This document shows, in pieces, positions 43,612 through 54,716 of a stretch of 64,000 nucleotides of DNA (positions are counted from its first letter, which is position 1; each line of letters opens with the position of its first letter). Source of the DNA: Schistocephalus solidus (Eukaryota; Platyhelminthes; Cestoda; Diphyllobothriidea; Diphyllobothriidae). Under the pieces are notes generated by a model that saw only the letters and a list, made by a program, of their open reading frames with translations, made no database searches and was not told the origin of the DNA. The translations under genes were made by a program, and so were the position numbers. The stretch spans positions 38,501-102,500 of the forward strand of contig WEDG01000228.1 of assembly GCA_017591395.1 (NCBI GenBank), given 5' to 3'.

Positions 43612-43942
43612 ACCGGCAAGACAACGGGCCCGTGGTGCAATGTTTAGAGCGTTGTGCTTCCGAGCAACGGGTCGCGGGTTCGATTTTCGGGTGGTGCACC
43701 ACCAGGGAGTTGGGTGTGATCGGCTGATGACGGCTAAGGGGCCAGAAACGGCCATTACATTCTCCCTTGTCTTTATCGGTAAGGTCATTCTGCATATAAA
43801 ATACGTACACATATACTTGCATACAATATATATGTATAATATTACCGACACAGACAATGGAGATTTACACGGCCAATTCTGGCATATTAGCCGTCATCAA
43901 CCAGCCGTACCCAAACCCCAGATGTGAGGAGCGAGATTCAAT
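43612..43942. repeat. Inverted pair of SINEs
   Basis: The plus copy 43612-43785 has CCGGCAAGACAACGGGCCCG, A box GTGGTGCAATGTTTAGAGCG, B box GGGTTCGATTTTC, body CTGATGACGGCTAAGGGG-CCAGAAA and tail TCTCCCTTGTCTTTATCGG. The minus copy 43843-43942 (tail and body only) begins reversed at ACCGACACAGACAATGGAGA. The spacer holds ATATATATG repeats. The 95-residue frame here is a shadow of the SINE. Confidence 0.75.
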
Positions 43943-44747
43943 TAATTGTGGCTAAAGTATGCTTCCCCTTAAATAAACTCACGCGCATGTAATCAATGGG
44001 CCCACATCGTGGGATACTCATGGATCCCAGCTTTCGCGATGCTCGAACTATTTTGTGTGTGGGTACGAAGAGTTCTACTTCCGAACGAACCGTTTCCTGT
44101 CGGAAACAACAGGCTTTCTCCACTGCTTCTGGTCAACCGCTCTGAAAAAAAGACTGATTAAATAAACGAGGGACCGTAACTTTCCGTTCTATAGTGGAAT
44201 TCTGATGCAGAAAATGGGTAGAATAGTATAATGTGAACAGGAGGTCAAGGGTTCAATGATACAAATGCCAGATGTAGCCCGATACCCAACGAATAGCTGT
44301 CCGTACGACAGTTCTGTTGTGTTAGCCGAAAAGAGTTCGATTGCAACGCAGAAAGAATCCATGTACTTTACCCAATATAACAAATTGTGACCGTGCATGC
44401 GAACTCCATGGGGAGGTGTCAACCGGTTCATTCCCATCGGAAGTTTTGCATACATTGCTGCACCGACATGAGACACAACTCGAAAAGACAGCCATAACAT
44501 CGAACACCCTGCTTAAAAAGTGTCGAATACCTTCTTACTGTAGGATGCCTGTCAGTTGAAAAAGCTAGAAGAATCCTCGTAAACACCGGTGTTGATTTAC
44601 GGTAATTAAAAATGAGCTGCACTTTTTCCTCACAAAGTGGACTACAAACTTCGTGGCAGAAATCACGTCGAAAATTTAATTAAAATTGATTTACCATTAG
44701 ATAGCACAAAACCGCATCAGAACATGAAGTTTCGAAAACTGACTTAC
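43943..44747. other. Intergenic sequence, nothing recognised
   Basis: Frames at 44189-44500 (minus) and 44341-44559 (plus) overlap and have no recognisable motif. Confidence 0.35.
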
Positions 44748-44937
44748 TGGAAGTACAATTTTTGATACATTGGGGAAAGATCCAGCACTCACATCCGGCG
44801 TAGGCTTCAGGCGGCGCTAGTTGTTGGGGGGTGAGCTTATTTAAGACGCGTCCCCTGTGCTCGCGAGAAAGCGAATCGCAGAAGGAACATAGAAGCAGAA
44901 GGCCAAGGAGAAGAATGTTTATCTTAAACTCAAACAT
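44748..44937 (-). CDS. Candidate first coding exon of a small secreted Cys-rich protein
   Basis: From ATG at 44937-44935 the minus frame gives 63 codons. Residues 1-22 (MFEFKINILLLGLLLLCSFC plus DS) look like a classical signal peptide with a Leu-rich core. The following ~41 residues are polar with the Cys cluster AGCECWIFPQCIKNC. The exon can end at a strong GTAAGT donor (44747-44742 on the minus strand). A GTGAGT inside the Cys cluster is a weaker alternative. The frame is also open upstream of the ATG, where a TTTTTCAG acceptor lies about 120 bp away, so the ATG choice rests on the signal peptide. I recognise no family. Secreted Cys-rich peptides are common in parasitic worms, but no function should be inferred. 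Confidence 0.35.
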
Positions 44938-47900
44938 TAGCGGAAGTGTTGAACGAATCAAATCTGCACCAGTGGATCTATCAGCCGAATACGACAAACA
45001 TCCTAAAAGGAGAATGCAACGCTTATGTTTCGAGGAAACAGCTGCAACTTGAAAAACGTCTGAAAAACCGAAATCTCGATTATAGAGAGGCAAATGACTA
45101 TAAAAAAATTTGAAATGGCTAAAAATAAACAACGTTAGCTTTGATTTGGACGCGAAATGTACCAGCGCACAGCCAATTAAGGCGGTTCACCAATATTGTG
45201 TTGCCTCAGACTAAAATAGTGCCTTTATTCAATGGAGTAATTAAGTAAACTTTTGTATAGTAAATGCCACAAAGCTCTTAGAACCATCGCCATGGGAGGT
45301 AATCTGGGAAAGGTGTATGAACCCTACTAGAACCCACTAGAACCCTACTCCTTATTTTCCCAGTAAAGTGAAAAGAGTTAGTTACTGAAAGTACGTTTGT
45401 CTTGTAGTAATCGAATTAACTTGAATTCATTTCTAAGGCTTTTTTATGGAGAAGCGTGGACGAGTAGTCTCACGAACGGAGAAAAGATCTTTTCTGAAAA
45501 AAACTGTCCAACTTTCTTGGTCAAAGCATTCTCCAATTACCAGTGCTAAGATCCAAAAATGGTACATGAATGTGTGACATTTCTCATTTCGGCGACCGTG
45601 TTCCAGCCTCTCCACAATTCAGACATCACGTAAAGAAGGGTGTAAGTTATCATTACTGTCAACCTGCGGCAGAAGATGATGAAAGCCACGCTGTGCTTGA
45701 CGCTACAGTAAATTCGACTGAATGGTTTATTTACCTAATCGAGAACGAAAATAGCTAACTTGGTGTATCAGCATGAAAGCATCATCGTTTAGGAGTTTGG
45801 CAATAAAATAGATCAAAATATGATATTATATTTACCAAGGCAAAGAAGAAATAACAGAAGAATGTATAAAAGAAAATAGAGAAAAATAGTCTAAGTGTGT
45901 TGGTGTGAGGTTATGGAGAAGTTTACCAATCTTGCCGAAAGGCCATTCAGAATGAATGTATAATGTGAGAATGGAAGGAAAATAACACCAGAATACCGGA
46001 AAGATCTGATTTAATTGGAGAGATTATCAAAGGATTGGAGACTGGGAGACTAGCAAAGTTGAAAGGCACAATGGACGGACTTTGGAATGCTAAGCAAAAG
46101 GGCATAGGTTGGAAAATTATCGCATTACTTCATAAAGAGTATGTGATGAAGCTAATTTTCAGCTGGGTTGTCAACGCCCAAATAATTAGCCTACTTATTA
46201 CATAAGCGTTAATTTTATCATAGCGGACAATTAGTTCGAAATACTAAGTGAGAGGATAAGCTGGAACTGTGAGGTTCTCTATTGCTAAAAGGCAAGGGTA
46301 TTGATTTAAGGTTGCAAAAATGCATGTTTAAAAAATAATCTGCAGCCTAGAAATACGCCCTCGAATTTGTTTCTTTTTCGGGTGCCGTCAGAGAACGCTG
46401 ACGGCTGTATAGCATGAAAATCCGTTTGTAGAGCAGAACTGACCACAGAAACAACGTAATCTACGGCAAGTGTGCGACTTGCACGCGAAATAAGGTTATT
46501 GAGTAAAAGAAAACCTTTTTATTGAGATTTATTACAACGGTTTCATAAGCAGTCGGACGGAAAGATTTAGGACCAACATTATTAAAAACGTTCCGATTAT
46601 GGTTGGTTCTGACAGTACACTAAGCGTCAAGCATTTCATATTCGTTGACAGACTGGTGTATAACGCAAGTTAAAACAGATGTTGGTCGAGAAAAAAACTT
46701 AAGATAAAGAAAGAAGACATCACTAGGCTTAAAAATGGACCTTAGGGAAGTATTTTATAACACTACGATCCGTTTGATACATCAAGACAGGTCTCATCTT
46801 ATGTAATATGTACTGCGTTCCCTTTTATTCCTTGGGATGTCTGTTCGATGTGGACGTTCCACGTAGACGGAAATTCGACGCCATGGACTATGCCGGTCAC
46901 GGAAAAATAATTACCAATCGATTTTGGCATAAATGTGAACCCGGAATGCACATCCTTGGGTGCTACAGAAAAGTTGCGCCACTACACAAAAGTGGAAGGT
47001 TAATTTAACTAGACACTGCTATCTGTGCTGCCCCAAAAACTAAATAAATATTATGCTATGAACACTAAAATGGCTGAGCTTTTAAGTTGTTTGTGCACAT
47101 ACCTTGGTTATGGTGACCAACTTTGACTGGGTTGTCCCAGTAACCAAAGACACAACGATAATCGCTATGAAATTTAAAAAGCCAACGGTTTAAAATATGC
47201 TCTTTTATAATGTTTGTTTGCTATTCATTATAATGGTAACATAAAGTTATTTTAGCTGGATATAAAATAATATATCATGTAAAATCTGCTTTCGTTTCAT
47301 TTTAAGAGACAAATACAAGCCAGAGACCGGTAAACCAACACACTGATTTTGAAAAGGATAAATCTTCCTGACAGAATTCAAGCTTTAAAATGCTTATGAA
47401 AACAGTATTAAAGGCTTTAATATCAAAAAAAGAATTTGAAATATCTGAGAGTGAGTGAGCTATTTATATAAAATTAGTTTGATTTATATTAAATGTACGG
47501 AGATTATGAAATTCATTTTAATTACTTAAAGTTACAGACAGGTGTTTTTATTTCAATATAATTTAAATCTGCTATTCAGCCATTCAGCTATAAAGCGACA
47601 TTCAGTTTCAAGATATAAGTAGACGTTCAGGCATGGCTGAACGTCAAACATCGTCGAAATTTTGCAAAAGCAAATTTCAGTGAAAAGGAAAGGTTCGATA
47701 ATTCAAGGTTTAAAACCGGATAACGAAAGCACATGAAGACAAATGTGCTACTATGCACTTTGAGAAAGGAATTTCTTGCGGCTAACGGGCTCATATTTCT
47801 AAAATTTATGCATTTTAGTAATTGTGAATTATAATGCACAATATTTTGATAAAGAATTTAAAATAGTTGTTCCATTGTCAGAAACGATCATACAAAAGTT

Positions 47901-48337
47901 ATTACAGAACTACTTGAGATCTAGAACTTTGATCTTATCAGCATCAAAAAAATAATAAAATTACTGGTAAAAGCGGGCGCACCTGGGACGAGTTGATCGA
48001 GTAACCAGTTGACCTGTCCCAATCGAACAAGCGCCTTCAGAAACTCCGTAACCTTCAATAGTAGAAACAAACAACTCGACATTGACCCCAGTTTTGGAAA
48101 GTCGATGATACTTATACAAAAAACTCTAGCCATCCTTGTTTTCATTTAAAATCTAAGGTTATTTGTTAGGGTGTTTTCCAATTTTTTTCACGTATGTCCT
48201 TCGCTTCAGAAATAGTTAAAATGCAAATTACACTTGACTTATACGAGTTCAGTTCAGTTTAGTGTGTTTGAGGGAAATAGGCTTACGTTATTGAACTCCC
48301 CATTTTTCTAACAAAAATGACAAGAATTAGAAGCAAT
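44938..48337. other. AT-rich stretch with a few exon-like open frames
   Basis: Mostly AT-rich and repeat-poor, so it may be intronic or intergenic host DNA. Three short frames have locally higher GC and a protein-like composition: 45570-45758 plus, 46808-47008 plus (contains FDAMDYAGHGKIITNRFWHK) and 47961-48125 minus (contains SKTGVNVELFVSTIEGYGVS, without ATG). None has a recognised domain or a clear set of splice sites. Confidence 0.3.
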
Positions 48338-48779
48338 TATAACATCCCGTCAGAATGACCGGACAATTTTGTTTTAACGGACGCTTTCCCCGACTCTTGT
48401 AGGCGAGGCATGAAGGCACGCGCGCACGTTGCAAATCAGGGCCCATGACCGTCGACGCAATAAGTCCCCCGTTTATACATCTTTTTGTCATAGCATTACC
48501 GTTATTTTTGTACCACGTATTTTTGGACTTAGTGATTCGGTACCCTTTTGTTCATTCTTATATGCATCGTTATCATCTTGATATTTTTCCTACAGTATAA
48601 ACGTTGTTGATTCTAATAATTCTTCCCGTTATATATAGCCTGTTTGATGCCGTACTGGAATATTGAATGCTTTAGAGTGCAGCTCATCAAGAGGCATTTC
48701 AGCTGAGTAGAAACCCGAATTGTATCTGCGCCCCTATAGCTGGCCTCTGTAATTATTTTAAAAGCTGCCGGTCGCTACA
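48338..48779 (+). repeat. Putative 5' LTR of plus-strand Ty3/Gypsy element A
   Basis: A ~440-bp segment starts TATAACATCCCGTCAG (a TG terminus would need one change) and ends GTCGCTACA, immediately before a primer-binding-site-like TGGTGGCAGC. It contains a TATATATAG box near 48630. Gag-like coding begins about 350 bp further on. No matching 3' LTR was found. Confidence 0.5.
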
Positions 48780-48780
48780 A

Positions 48781-48790
48781 TGGTGGCAGC
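48781..48790 (+). other. Primer-binding-site-like sequence (element A)
   Basis: TGGTGGCAGC directly follows the putative LTR end, in the usual position and with the TGG start expected from the complement of a tRNA CCA end. The priming tRNA is not identified. Confidence 0.45.
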
Positions 48791-48959
48791 TAATGCCGAG
48801 CCCTATTTTCTCCAGTTATTTAGCCTCACACCCTTCACCACCCTTGTCAGCCGTCTCAACCCAGTGCTTTCCGTGCAGATCCCCCTCCTTGCTCCCGCCA
48901 CCTAATTCACTGGACAAAAATTTTGTGACAGGCTAATCGAGTTATTATTTTTTCTTGGG

Positions 48960-49720
48960 GACATTTCCCCTGACCACACAAGGTACATTTTATGCTTCCT
49001 TTCACCTCCACTCGTAAACTGGCAAATGACCTCCGGAATTTCCCTCCTTACTACCTTCTACACGTCCCAAGACATCCTTATCTTCTTATTTGATAATCAG
49101 AGTTCCTCCTGTGGTGCTAGAGAGCGGCTGTATAGTTTCCACCAGCACAACAGTCTGCCGATGAGTTCGCCTTCGCATTCGTACAGCTGGCACGCCAAGC
49201 CTTCCCCTACTTACCTCAAACCGACCGGGATTAAATTATTCTCGACCACTTTATCTCCAGTTTCCGTGATCGCTCGGTTTCAAATTATTTCACTCTTAAT
49301 CCACCTACAAATATAGCAACAGCCCTGCAACGCTGTCAGCGCTATGAAAGTCGTCAAACATAGGGCCCCCCAAGAGATGTAGGAGATACCCTATCCCTTT
49401 CCATCTCAACACGGTTCCCTGATCCCTGGTCACGTATCAAGAGAACTACACTTCCTGTGCGGTTCCCCAACCATAACCCGGGGTGCCAATACTGTATGTC
49501 GTTCGGCCATCAAGCATGACACTGTGGACACAACTTACGTAAGTCCTGATTCCCTGCCCCAAAATATAAAGATGTCTTGTCCCATCCACCCCCTTTTACG
49601 ATTTATTCGATCTTTGCGGGTAAATCAGTACAAGCTTTAGTTGACCCTGGCGCCAACGTATCCCTCGTGGACACTTCCAATTTAACTTACGATCTGAGCT
49701 AACAGATAAAAATACTAGAT
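48960..49720 (+). pseudogene. Ty3/Gypsy gag and protease start (element A)
   Basis: The gag capsid C-terminal part reads SADEFAFAFVQLARQAFPYL, then ILDHFISSFRDRSVSNYF and LNPPTNIATALQRCQRYESR (about 49147-49362). A nucleocapsid zinc knuckle with C-X2-C-X4-H-X4-C spacing is at 49484-49525 (CQYCMSFGHQA, stop, HC). The retropepsin start follows at about 49605-49700 (GKSVQALV-DPGA-NVSLVDTS). The catalytic D-T/S-G reads D-P-G. TAA, TAG and TGA stops and at least one frameshift break it. Sequence beyond about 49720 no longer resembles the protease, so the element is interrupted there. Confidence 0.75.
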
Positions 49721-50155
49721 TTATTGATATAGCACATCTTTGGCGCCACTCATCTCCTTCGAACACAGAAAAAACCTTAAAAAACTCCCCTTTCTGCTGC
49801 CATTTAAGCTTTGTTTTGGTTTTTGGCTTGGTTTACAGTGTGCGAAACAAGGAGATTGTTTACAATTAAAAAAGCCTGGTTTCAAAGGTACAGTAATAGA
49901 AAACTATGGAAATAAATAACTTTACACTACTTAAATTAATGTATCGTGCTAAGAATATTCGGGTCAAGAATAGTCTGTCACGTATGGATATTTGAGTGCT
50001 CATTCGAGAGGGGTAGAGTCAATTGCGGGCTTTTCGATTGTCCATTTCATTTAATCTGGTGTAAATGGACCCGTATTAGATATGCAACGAATCCAAATTA
50101 ATGACGCCCAAGTAAGAAAAAGACAGTTCGCAAGGCGAAGAGTGTAGGGATTATT
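49721..50155. other. AT-rich junction between Gypsy elements A and B
   Basis: No recognised coding sequence. It separates the broken protease of element A from the LTR of element B. Confidence 0.45.
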
Positions 50156-50556
50156 TGTAACTAGAATTTGGTATTCTATTGGGGCTTGGTCCTGCGAGGA
50201 TCCTTTGGTGGAGATTGACTGTCCTGGGGAGATCTTTGGGAAGTCCGCAGGAGAAAGAATGGCGATGGCTGGAGGAAGCGTCAGAGAGCGGTCTCCGGTC
50301 CAAAGTGATGAGCCTCAATTCTCCTCGGTATTTATGTCATGTTCTCCAGACGATTTGAGAGGTTTACATAGAATAGACCAATGGGTATGCGTAAATAATA
50401 CATTGCAGATCGAATAAAGCCAATAGGATTATCAGTACAGTTTTATGGACTTCCAGGCATGATTGGTAGTTACGGAGTGTCTGTTTCTGGCGCTAATAAT
50501 CGGCTAGTTATCTGAGCTACTAGAGAAAATTGAGAAATTTTGATTCCATCTTTACA
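50156..50556 (-). repeat. 3' LTR of minus-strand Ty3/Gypsy element B
   Basis: On the minus strand this 401-bp segment starts TGTAAAG and ends AGTTACA, giving TGTAA/TTACA inverted termini. It is preceded on the minus strand by a purine-rich AGGAGAGGG tract and lies downstream of the integrase. The 70-residue plus frame at 50205-50417 is a chance frame within it. Confidence 0.65.
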
Positions 50557-50575
50557 TTGCCCTCTCCTGCGTAAA
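50557..50575 (-). other. Polypurine tract of element B
   Basis: Minus strand GCAGGAGAGGGCAA lies immediately upstream of the LTR TGTAA terminus, the position where plus-strand DNA synthesis is primed in LTR retrotransposons. Confidence 0.6.
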
Positions 50576-50789
50576 GTTGTCGCTATCCTCAGCGAGCTCA
50601 ATGTCATCTCGCAAACGTACGGGGTCCTTTGAATTTTGAAGGTTATAGGGCATTACGGTTTCTTCTCCACCTTCGGGTGGGATTTCAACCCACCGGTCGA
50701 CCCCTCATGATCTACGTAACGCACTGCATCGCCTGGGTGTTCTGCTCTGCGGTTATCTTCCGTTGGCCTTTCTCCAGTTTACGTTGATT

Positions 50790-50995
50790 AAAAGTGAACC
50801 GTGAATTCAGAGGTGAAAGTTCGATTTCGATCTTGAATGACACAGGTCGTATCAGAGAGCATTCTTGTGACGGTATATGGCCCTGACCAGTCCATTACTA
50901 ACTTACTCGGTAATCCCTGGGGAGGCGCATGTTTTCGGAGCCACACAACATCACCGACATCACATGGACACCATGTGCCAGCCTGTCATAGTGTT
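50790..50995 (-). pseudogene. Element B: integrase C-terminal GPY/F module
   Basis: The minus strand reads WLRKHAPP (about 50960-50935), then WTGPYTVTRMLSDTTCVIQD-like sequence (about 50890-50825) and RNRTFTSEFTVHF. GPYTV with the following V-I segment corresponds to the GPY/F module of Ty3/Gypsy integrases, thought to help multimerisation and target interaction. No chromodomain was recognised after it. Stop codons lie between the segments. Confidence 0.65.
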
Positions 50996-50999
50996 CCTT

Positions 51000-51930
51000 T
51001 TGGTGCCTATTGGGCTCCTTTGTCAGTTTATCCATGCTTCCTCAGTGGCTGTACGCATTTTCTTGCGGAGTGCAGTGACGTAAGAACCAACCGGTATTTG
51101 ATTATTATCAAGAGGCCCCTGTAGATCCTCTGGTATTCGCATTTCACGACCACAGGTGAGTGCGAAAGGCGTCTGCTGTGTCGACGAGTGAATCGTGGAG
51201 CAGTATGCAAGCATGCATGCTGGCAATGCATCATCCCACGTGAAGGGAGCCTGCAGATCTACAAAAAGCCTTTAGTAAACCAACTAGCTACCTATTCGTT
51301 CGCTCCACTTGACCGTTACCTTGTGGATGGTAAGCTGCGGTGCACGTCTTATTGACCTTTAAGTATTTACACGGACTGCGAAGAAACCACGTTTTCAAAC
51401 AAGGACCCTCGATCCGAATGGATCTGTAATGGTGCGCCCCATCTACATACCCAATTGTTAAAGATGACCTGGGCAACAGTTTCAGCCAACATGTTGAGAA
51501 GGGGTTCCGCTTCAGCCATTTTGGTAAAGAAGTCAACCATCACTAGAATATATCGGTTGCCCCGAACTGAGGGCGGAAGTGGTCCAACTATGTCAACGCC
51601 CACACGTTCGCTGGGGTATCCCGTCAGAATTGACTGAAGAGCAGCCTTATTAAGCTGTCGTGGTGGTTTGATCTGATTGCACAGCGTGCAATACCGAATA
51701 AAGTTCCCCACTGACCGCTTCAAGTTAGGCTAGTAGTATCGGTGCCTAAAAGCCCACTCGGTCTTATGGATGGCCACGTGCCCCAATTGTGTGTGGATTC
51801 TATTAAGAACCTCGTCTACCATGGATAATGGTAGAAGAATACGTCGCAGGTATTGTTTACCATCCCAATAGAACAAAACGTCATTATCCATAAAGAATTT
51901 TCCCCACCGTGTGCAAGCAACACGTCTCAT
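51000..51930 (-). pseudogene. Element B: integrase zinc region and catalytic core
   Basis: The H-H half of the HHCC region (GHVAIHKTEWAFRHRYY, about 51785-51735) is followed by the C-C half (YCTLCNQIKP). The core shows VGVDIVGPLPPSVRGNRYIL (first Asp), VDFFTKMAEAEPL, and APLQIHSDRGSLFE (second Asp). After a frameshift near 51380-51400 comes KVNKTCTAAYHPQGNGQVER (catalytic Glu in QVER). A stop follows TNR. The DDE triad residues are all encoded but in two frames. Further on, PFALTCGREMRIPEDLQGPL corresponds to the conserved integrase tail. Confidence 0.85.
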
Positions 51931-52088
51931 AGCTATGGCCTCTCAGTTCAACTGCACTAAGTGGTCGAGAACCACTTAACTTCCTATCGTATATCGGGCC
52001 AATATGAGGGTCCCCTTGCTGAGCTTGCGCCCAAATGACAACTTTGGTCGTCTTGTAGTGACACGGTGCTAATGTTTATGTCTGTACA

Positions 52089-52535
52089 TTATGGACATTC
52101 GCCATGGGGACGGTAGGGCTTCCGAGAGAGAGCATCAGAATTATTGTGCTGACGTCCTGGACAGTAAATGCACTCGAACTCATACCCAGCTAGTCTCTCT
52201 TGCCTTCTAGCAAACTGTCCTTCAACGTTCTTAAAGTTCTGCAACCAGGCCAAAGAGCTATGATCCGTGCGCACAAGGAAAGGCTGGTATTGGAGGTATG
52301 ACCGGCATTCCTCCACGAAGTGGGTGAGTGCGAGCATCTCCCTTCTATTCACACAGTTACGGCGTTCTGCCTTTGTCAGGGATCGGCTTAGATACTGAAC
52401 GACACCTTCTGTACCATCTGGTTGTTGCCGGGAGAGGACGGCGCCTATGGCAGTGTCACTAGCATCGGTATCTAGAATAAATTTCCTAGCGTCATTGCTT
52501 AAGTCAGGAAAATCTAAAATCGGAGTGGTGCACAA
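52089..52535 (-). pseudogene. Element B: RNase H
   Basis: A continuous 148-residue frame carries FILDTDASDTAIGAVLSRQQ (first catalytic Asp and surroundings), VVQYLSRSLTKAERRNCVNR, REMLALTHFVEECRSYLQYQ (catalytic Glu), LVRTDHSSLAWLQNF (catalytic Asp), ERLAGYEFECIYCPGRQHNN and SDALSRKPY. All expected acidic residues of the Ty3/Gypsy RNase H are present. This is the best-preserved domain of the element. It hydrolyses the RNA strand of the RNA-DNA hybrid during reverse transcription. Confidence 0.88.
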
Positions 52536-53500
52536 CTTATCCTTTTCAACGTCTGGAAGCTACTAGTACAACAAGCAGCCCACTTAAATTGCACATCTTT
52601 CTGGGTCAACTTGTGAAGCGGACCGGCTATGTGAGCATAGTCTTTGATAAATCTTCTAATATAAGAAGCCAGTCCTAGAAAACTGCGGACTTTAGTGACG
52701 TCCATAGGGTGGGCCACTCACGGATTTGCCTCACTTTATCCTCGTCTGTTTCTATGCCAGAGGCCGAGACTACATGCTCTAAAGAACTTGACACGAGGTC
52801 TAATAAAAACACACTTACAGGGCTTAAGGGTGAAACCAGCCTGTCGGAGACTGGCAAACACGGCTCGGACATTGCTAATATGACTTTTAAAATCCTTACC
52901 AAGAACAATTATGCCATCCATATAAACTAGGCATGACTTGGGAATGAGTTGAGCCAGGAATTTGATTCATAAGCAGTTGAAAAGTAATTGGAGCATAAAC
53001 TAGGCCAAAAGGCATTGTCTCAAACTCGTAAAGACCCGAGGGAACCGCGAAAGCAGTCTTCTCTCTGTCAACGGGTCACACTTCTACTTGCCAGTAACTG
53101 GCTGCTAGATCTAGAGTAGAGAATACCCGATTACCCGAAAGGGCATCTAGGGTTGCATCAATCCTGGGCAGAGGGAAAGAATCCTTAGTTGTCACTGCAT
53201 TTAACTTTGCGATAGTCAACGCATAACCGCATAGTGCCATCCTTCTTCATAACTAACACGACGGGAGACGACAAAGGTGAATTAGATGGCCTAATAATTT
53301 TCCTGGTCTAACATATCATCGATCATTGCCTTTAAATGTGTCTGGTAGAATACGGGTAATCGCCTAGGAGGAATCTTTCAAGGGCCGAGTCACACCTGTA
53401 TCGATCTCATGCTGAGCCACATTAGTCCATCCGAGTAAACGGCCGTCCCAATCGAAGATATCTTTAAACTCCTCTATCAAACTACTAAAACTTAGACAAG
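52520..53500 (-). pseudogene. Element B: reverse transcriptase
   Basis: Recognisable segments in order: FKDIFDWDGRLLGWTNVAQH (pre-RT), [38 protein letters not shown] (motif A, catalytic Asp in STLDLA), [20 protein letters not shown] (motif B region), [11 protein letters not shown] (motif C), TLKPCKCVF, and VRSFLGLASY then IRRFIKDYAHIAGPLHKLTQ (thumb). Motif C should be YMDD, and here the second Asp is Gly, which removes a metal ligand. In-frame stops near 52935, 53075 and 53375, and several frameshifts, confirm a dead copy. Confidence 0.85.
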
Positions 53501-53544
53501 CTATCCTTTTCAAGAGTAGGGAGCACTAAATTATTAACATCTTC

Positions 53545-53748
53545 TTACTTAAATGCATTAACTACACGTTGACTATCCGGTACCTCGGTCCTTAATGGCA
53601 CCTCAGTACCACCGACACGGAGAGTGTTAGCGTTTAAGTCTAAGGAACATTTTAAGGCATGGAGAAAGTCAGCACCGAATATACAGACCCAGGCAATGTC
53701 AGGACAGACAACGAACTTAAGACAAAGAATAACGTGACCTATTTCCAA
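53545..53748 (-). pseudogene. Element B: end of retropepsin
   Basis: The minus frame reads WVCIFGADFLHALKCSLDLN, then LRVGGTEVPLRTEVP. The FGADFL segment corresponds to the I-L-G-x-D-F-L element that closes retropepsin domains before the RT in Ty3/Gypsy Pol. The catalytic D-T-G half is missing, since upstream (higher coordinates) the sequence becomes unrelated AT-rich DNA at about 53760. Confidence 0.7.
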
Positions 53749-53760
53749 ATTACCGTTAAT

Positions 53761-54682
53761 ATATTACATTTAACTCAAGCAAAAGTAACTTTACATGAAA
53801 TTAAAAGGCAAAACTAAACAAATTATCTTATAAAACATCTTTAGGCCGCTGGATTACCTACCTCAATATCAGCTGCTTTATGACCAATAATTCAATCCTA
53901 AAAGTCACATAAAAAGTCTCGGCACACGCTTGGCAGATACATGTCCTCCAAATGACTGACTTGAAATAAAGCATACGTAATCATTTCATCACAGTCCCCA
54001 ATAACTACGCTTAAACTCTATTTTGTCTAGTAAATATTGCCTATTTGAGTGTTACTTCAAATACTGAAACCTTCTTAAGTCTTTGCAACAAACCTGATCA
54101 TATGGTGAATATGGCTTTAAAAGTCGACGGGACCAGGCCCCATCTTGCCCTCCCTGAGCCCTTTCTATTGAAGGGGACATGTGCTGGTAGGTTAAAGCCA
54201 TATATGAAATGAAAAGAATTGTGGGACTTTTTATGACTGTGATATAGACTACAGTCAAATGTATATGTATTTCATATGTTCATAAGCCTATTTTTTTCGA
54301 TTTACAACATGATGTTTCCGGTGGATAGTGGCATCAGATCCCTTTCGGTTCAAATTCTTCACTAAAAAGCTGGCTTGAAAAGTGTCCCATTTTATTTATG
54401 GATATAACAGCATTATTATTTGAGAAACAGTTTTTGGTTTTTATTTTAAATTCAGATAGGCTTTGAATTTTTCCCTTCCATATACTCGCATATCTTATGG
54501 AATAAAAGTTTGATCGTTAAACGTTTTTGCATTTGGGAATTCTTATGGTATTTTCATTATTTTTAGTGGTTCGAGGGCCGTTGCGATTTAATTTTATATT
54601 CATTCTGGGGATATATTGGTCGTGTGTGACCTTGAACAGGAAAGTGAGACCATTTTGGAGCCTTCTGATCCAGAGGGATTGA

Positions 54683-54716
<34 letters not shown>

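Larger units (their letters stand above)
50560..53760 (-). mobile_element. Ty3/Gypsy element B, 3' two thirds
   Basis: Domain order on the minus strand: end of protease (about 53680), RT (about 53500-52520), RNase H (52535-52089), integrase zinc region (51930-51730), integrase core (51723-51288), a linker with further integrase sequence (51226-51000), and the GPY/F module (about 50990-50800). The PR-RT-RH-IN order identifies a Ty3/Gypsy element. Frameshifts and stops occur throughout, and gag with the protease start is absent immediately upstream. The relation to the minus-strand gag at 55.35-55.9 kb is uncertain. Confidence 0.85.

Noticed and set aside
43640..43927. 95-residue plus frame
   Set aside because: It is a read-through of an inverted SINE pair.
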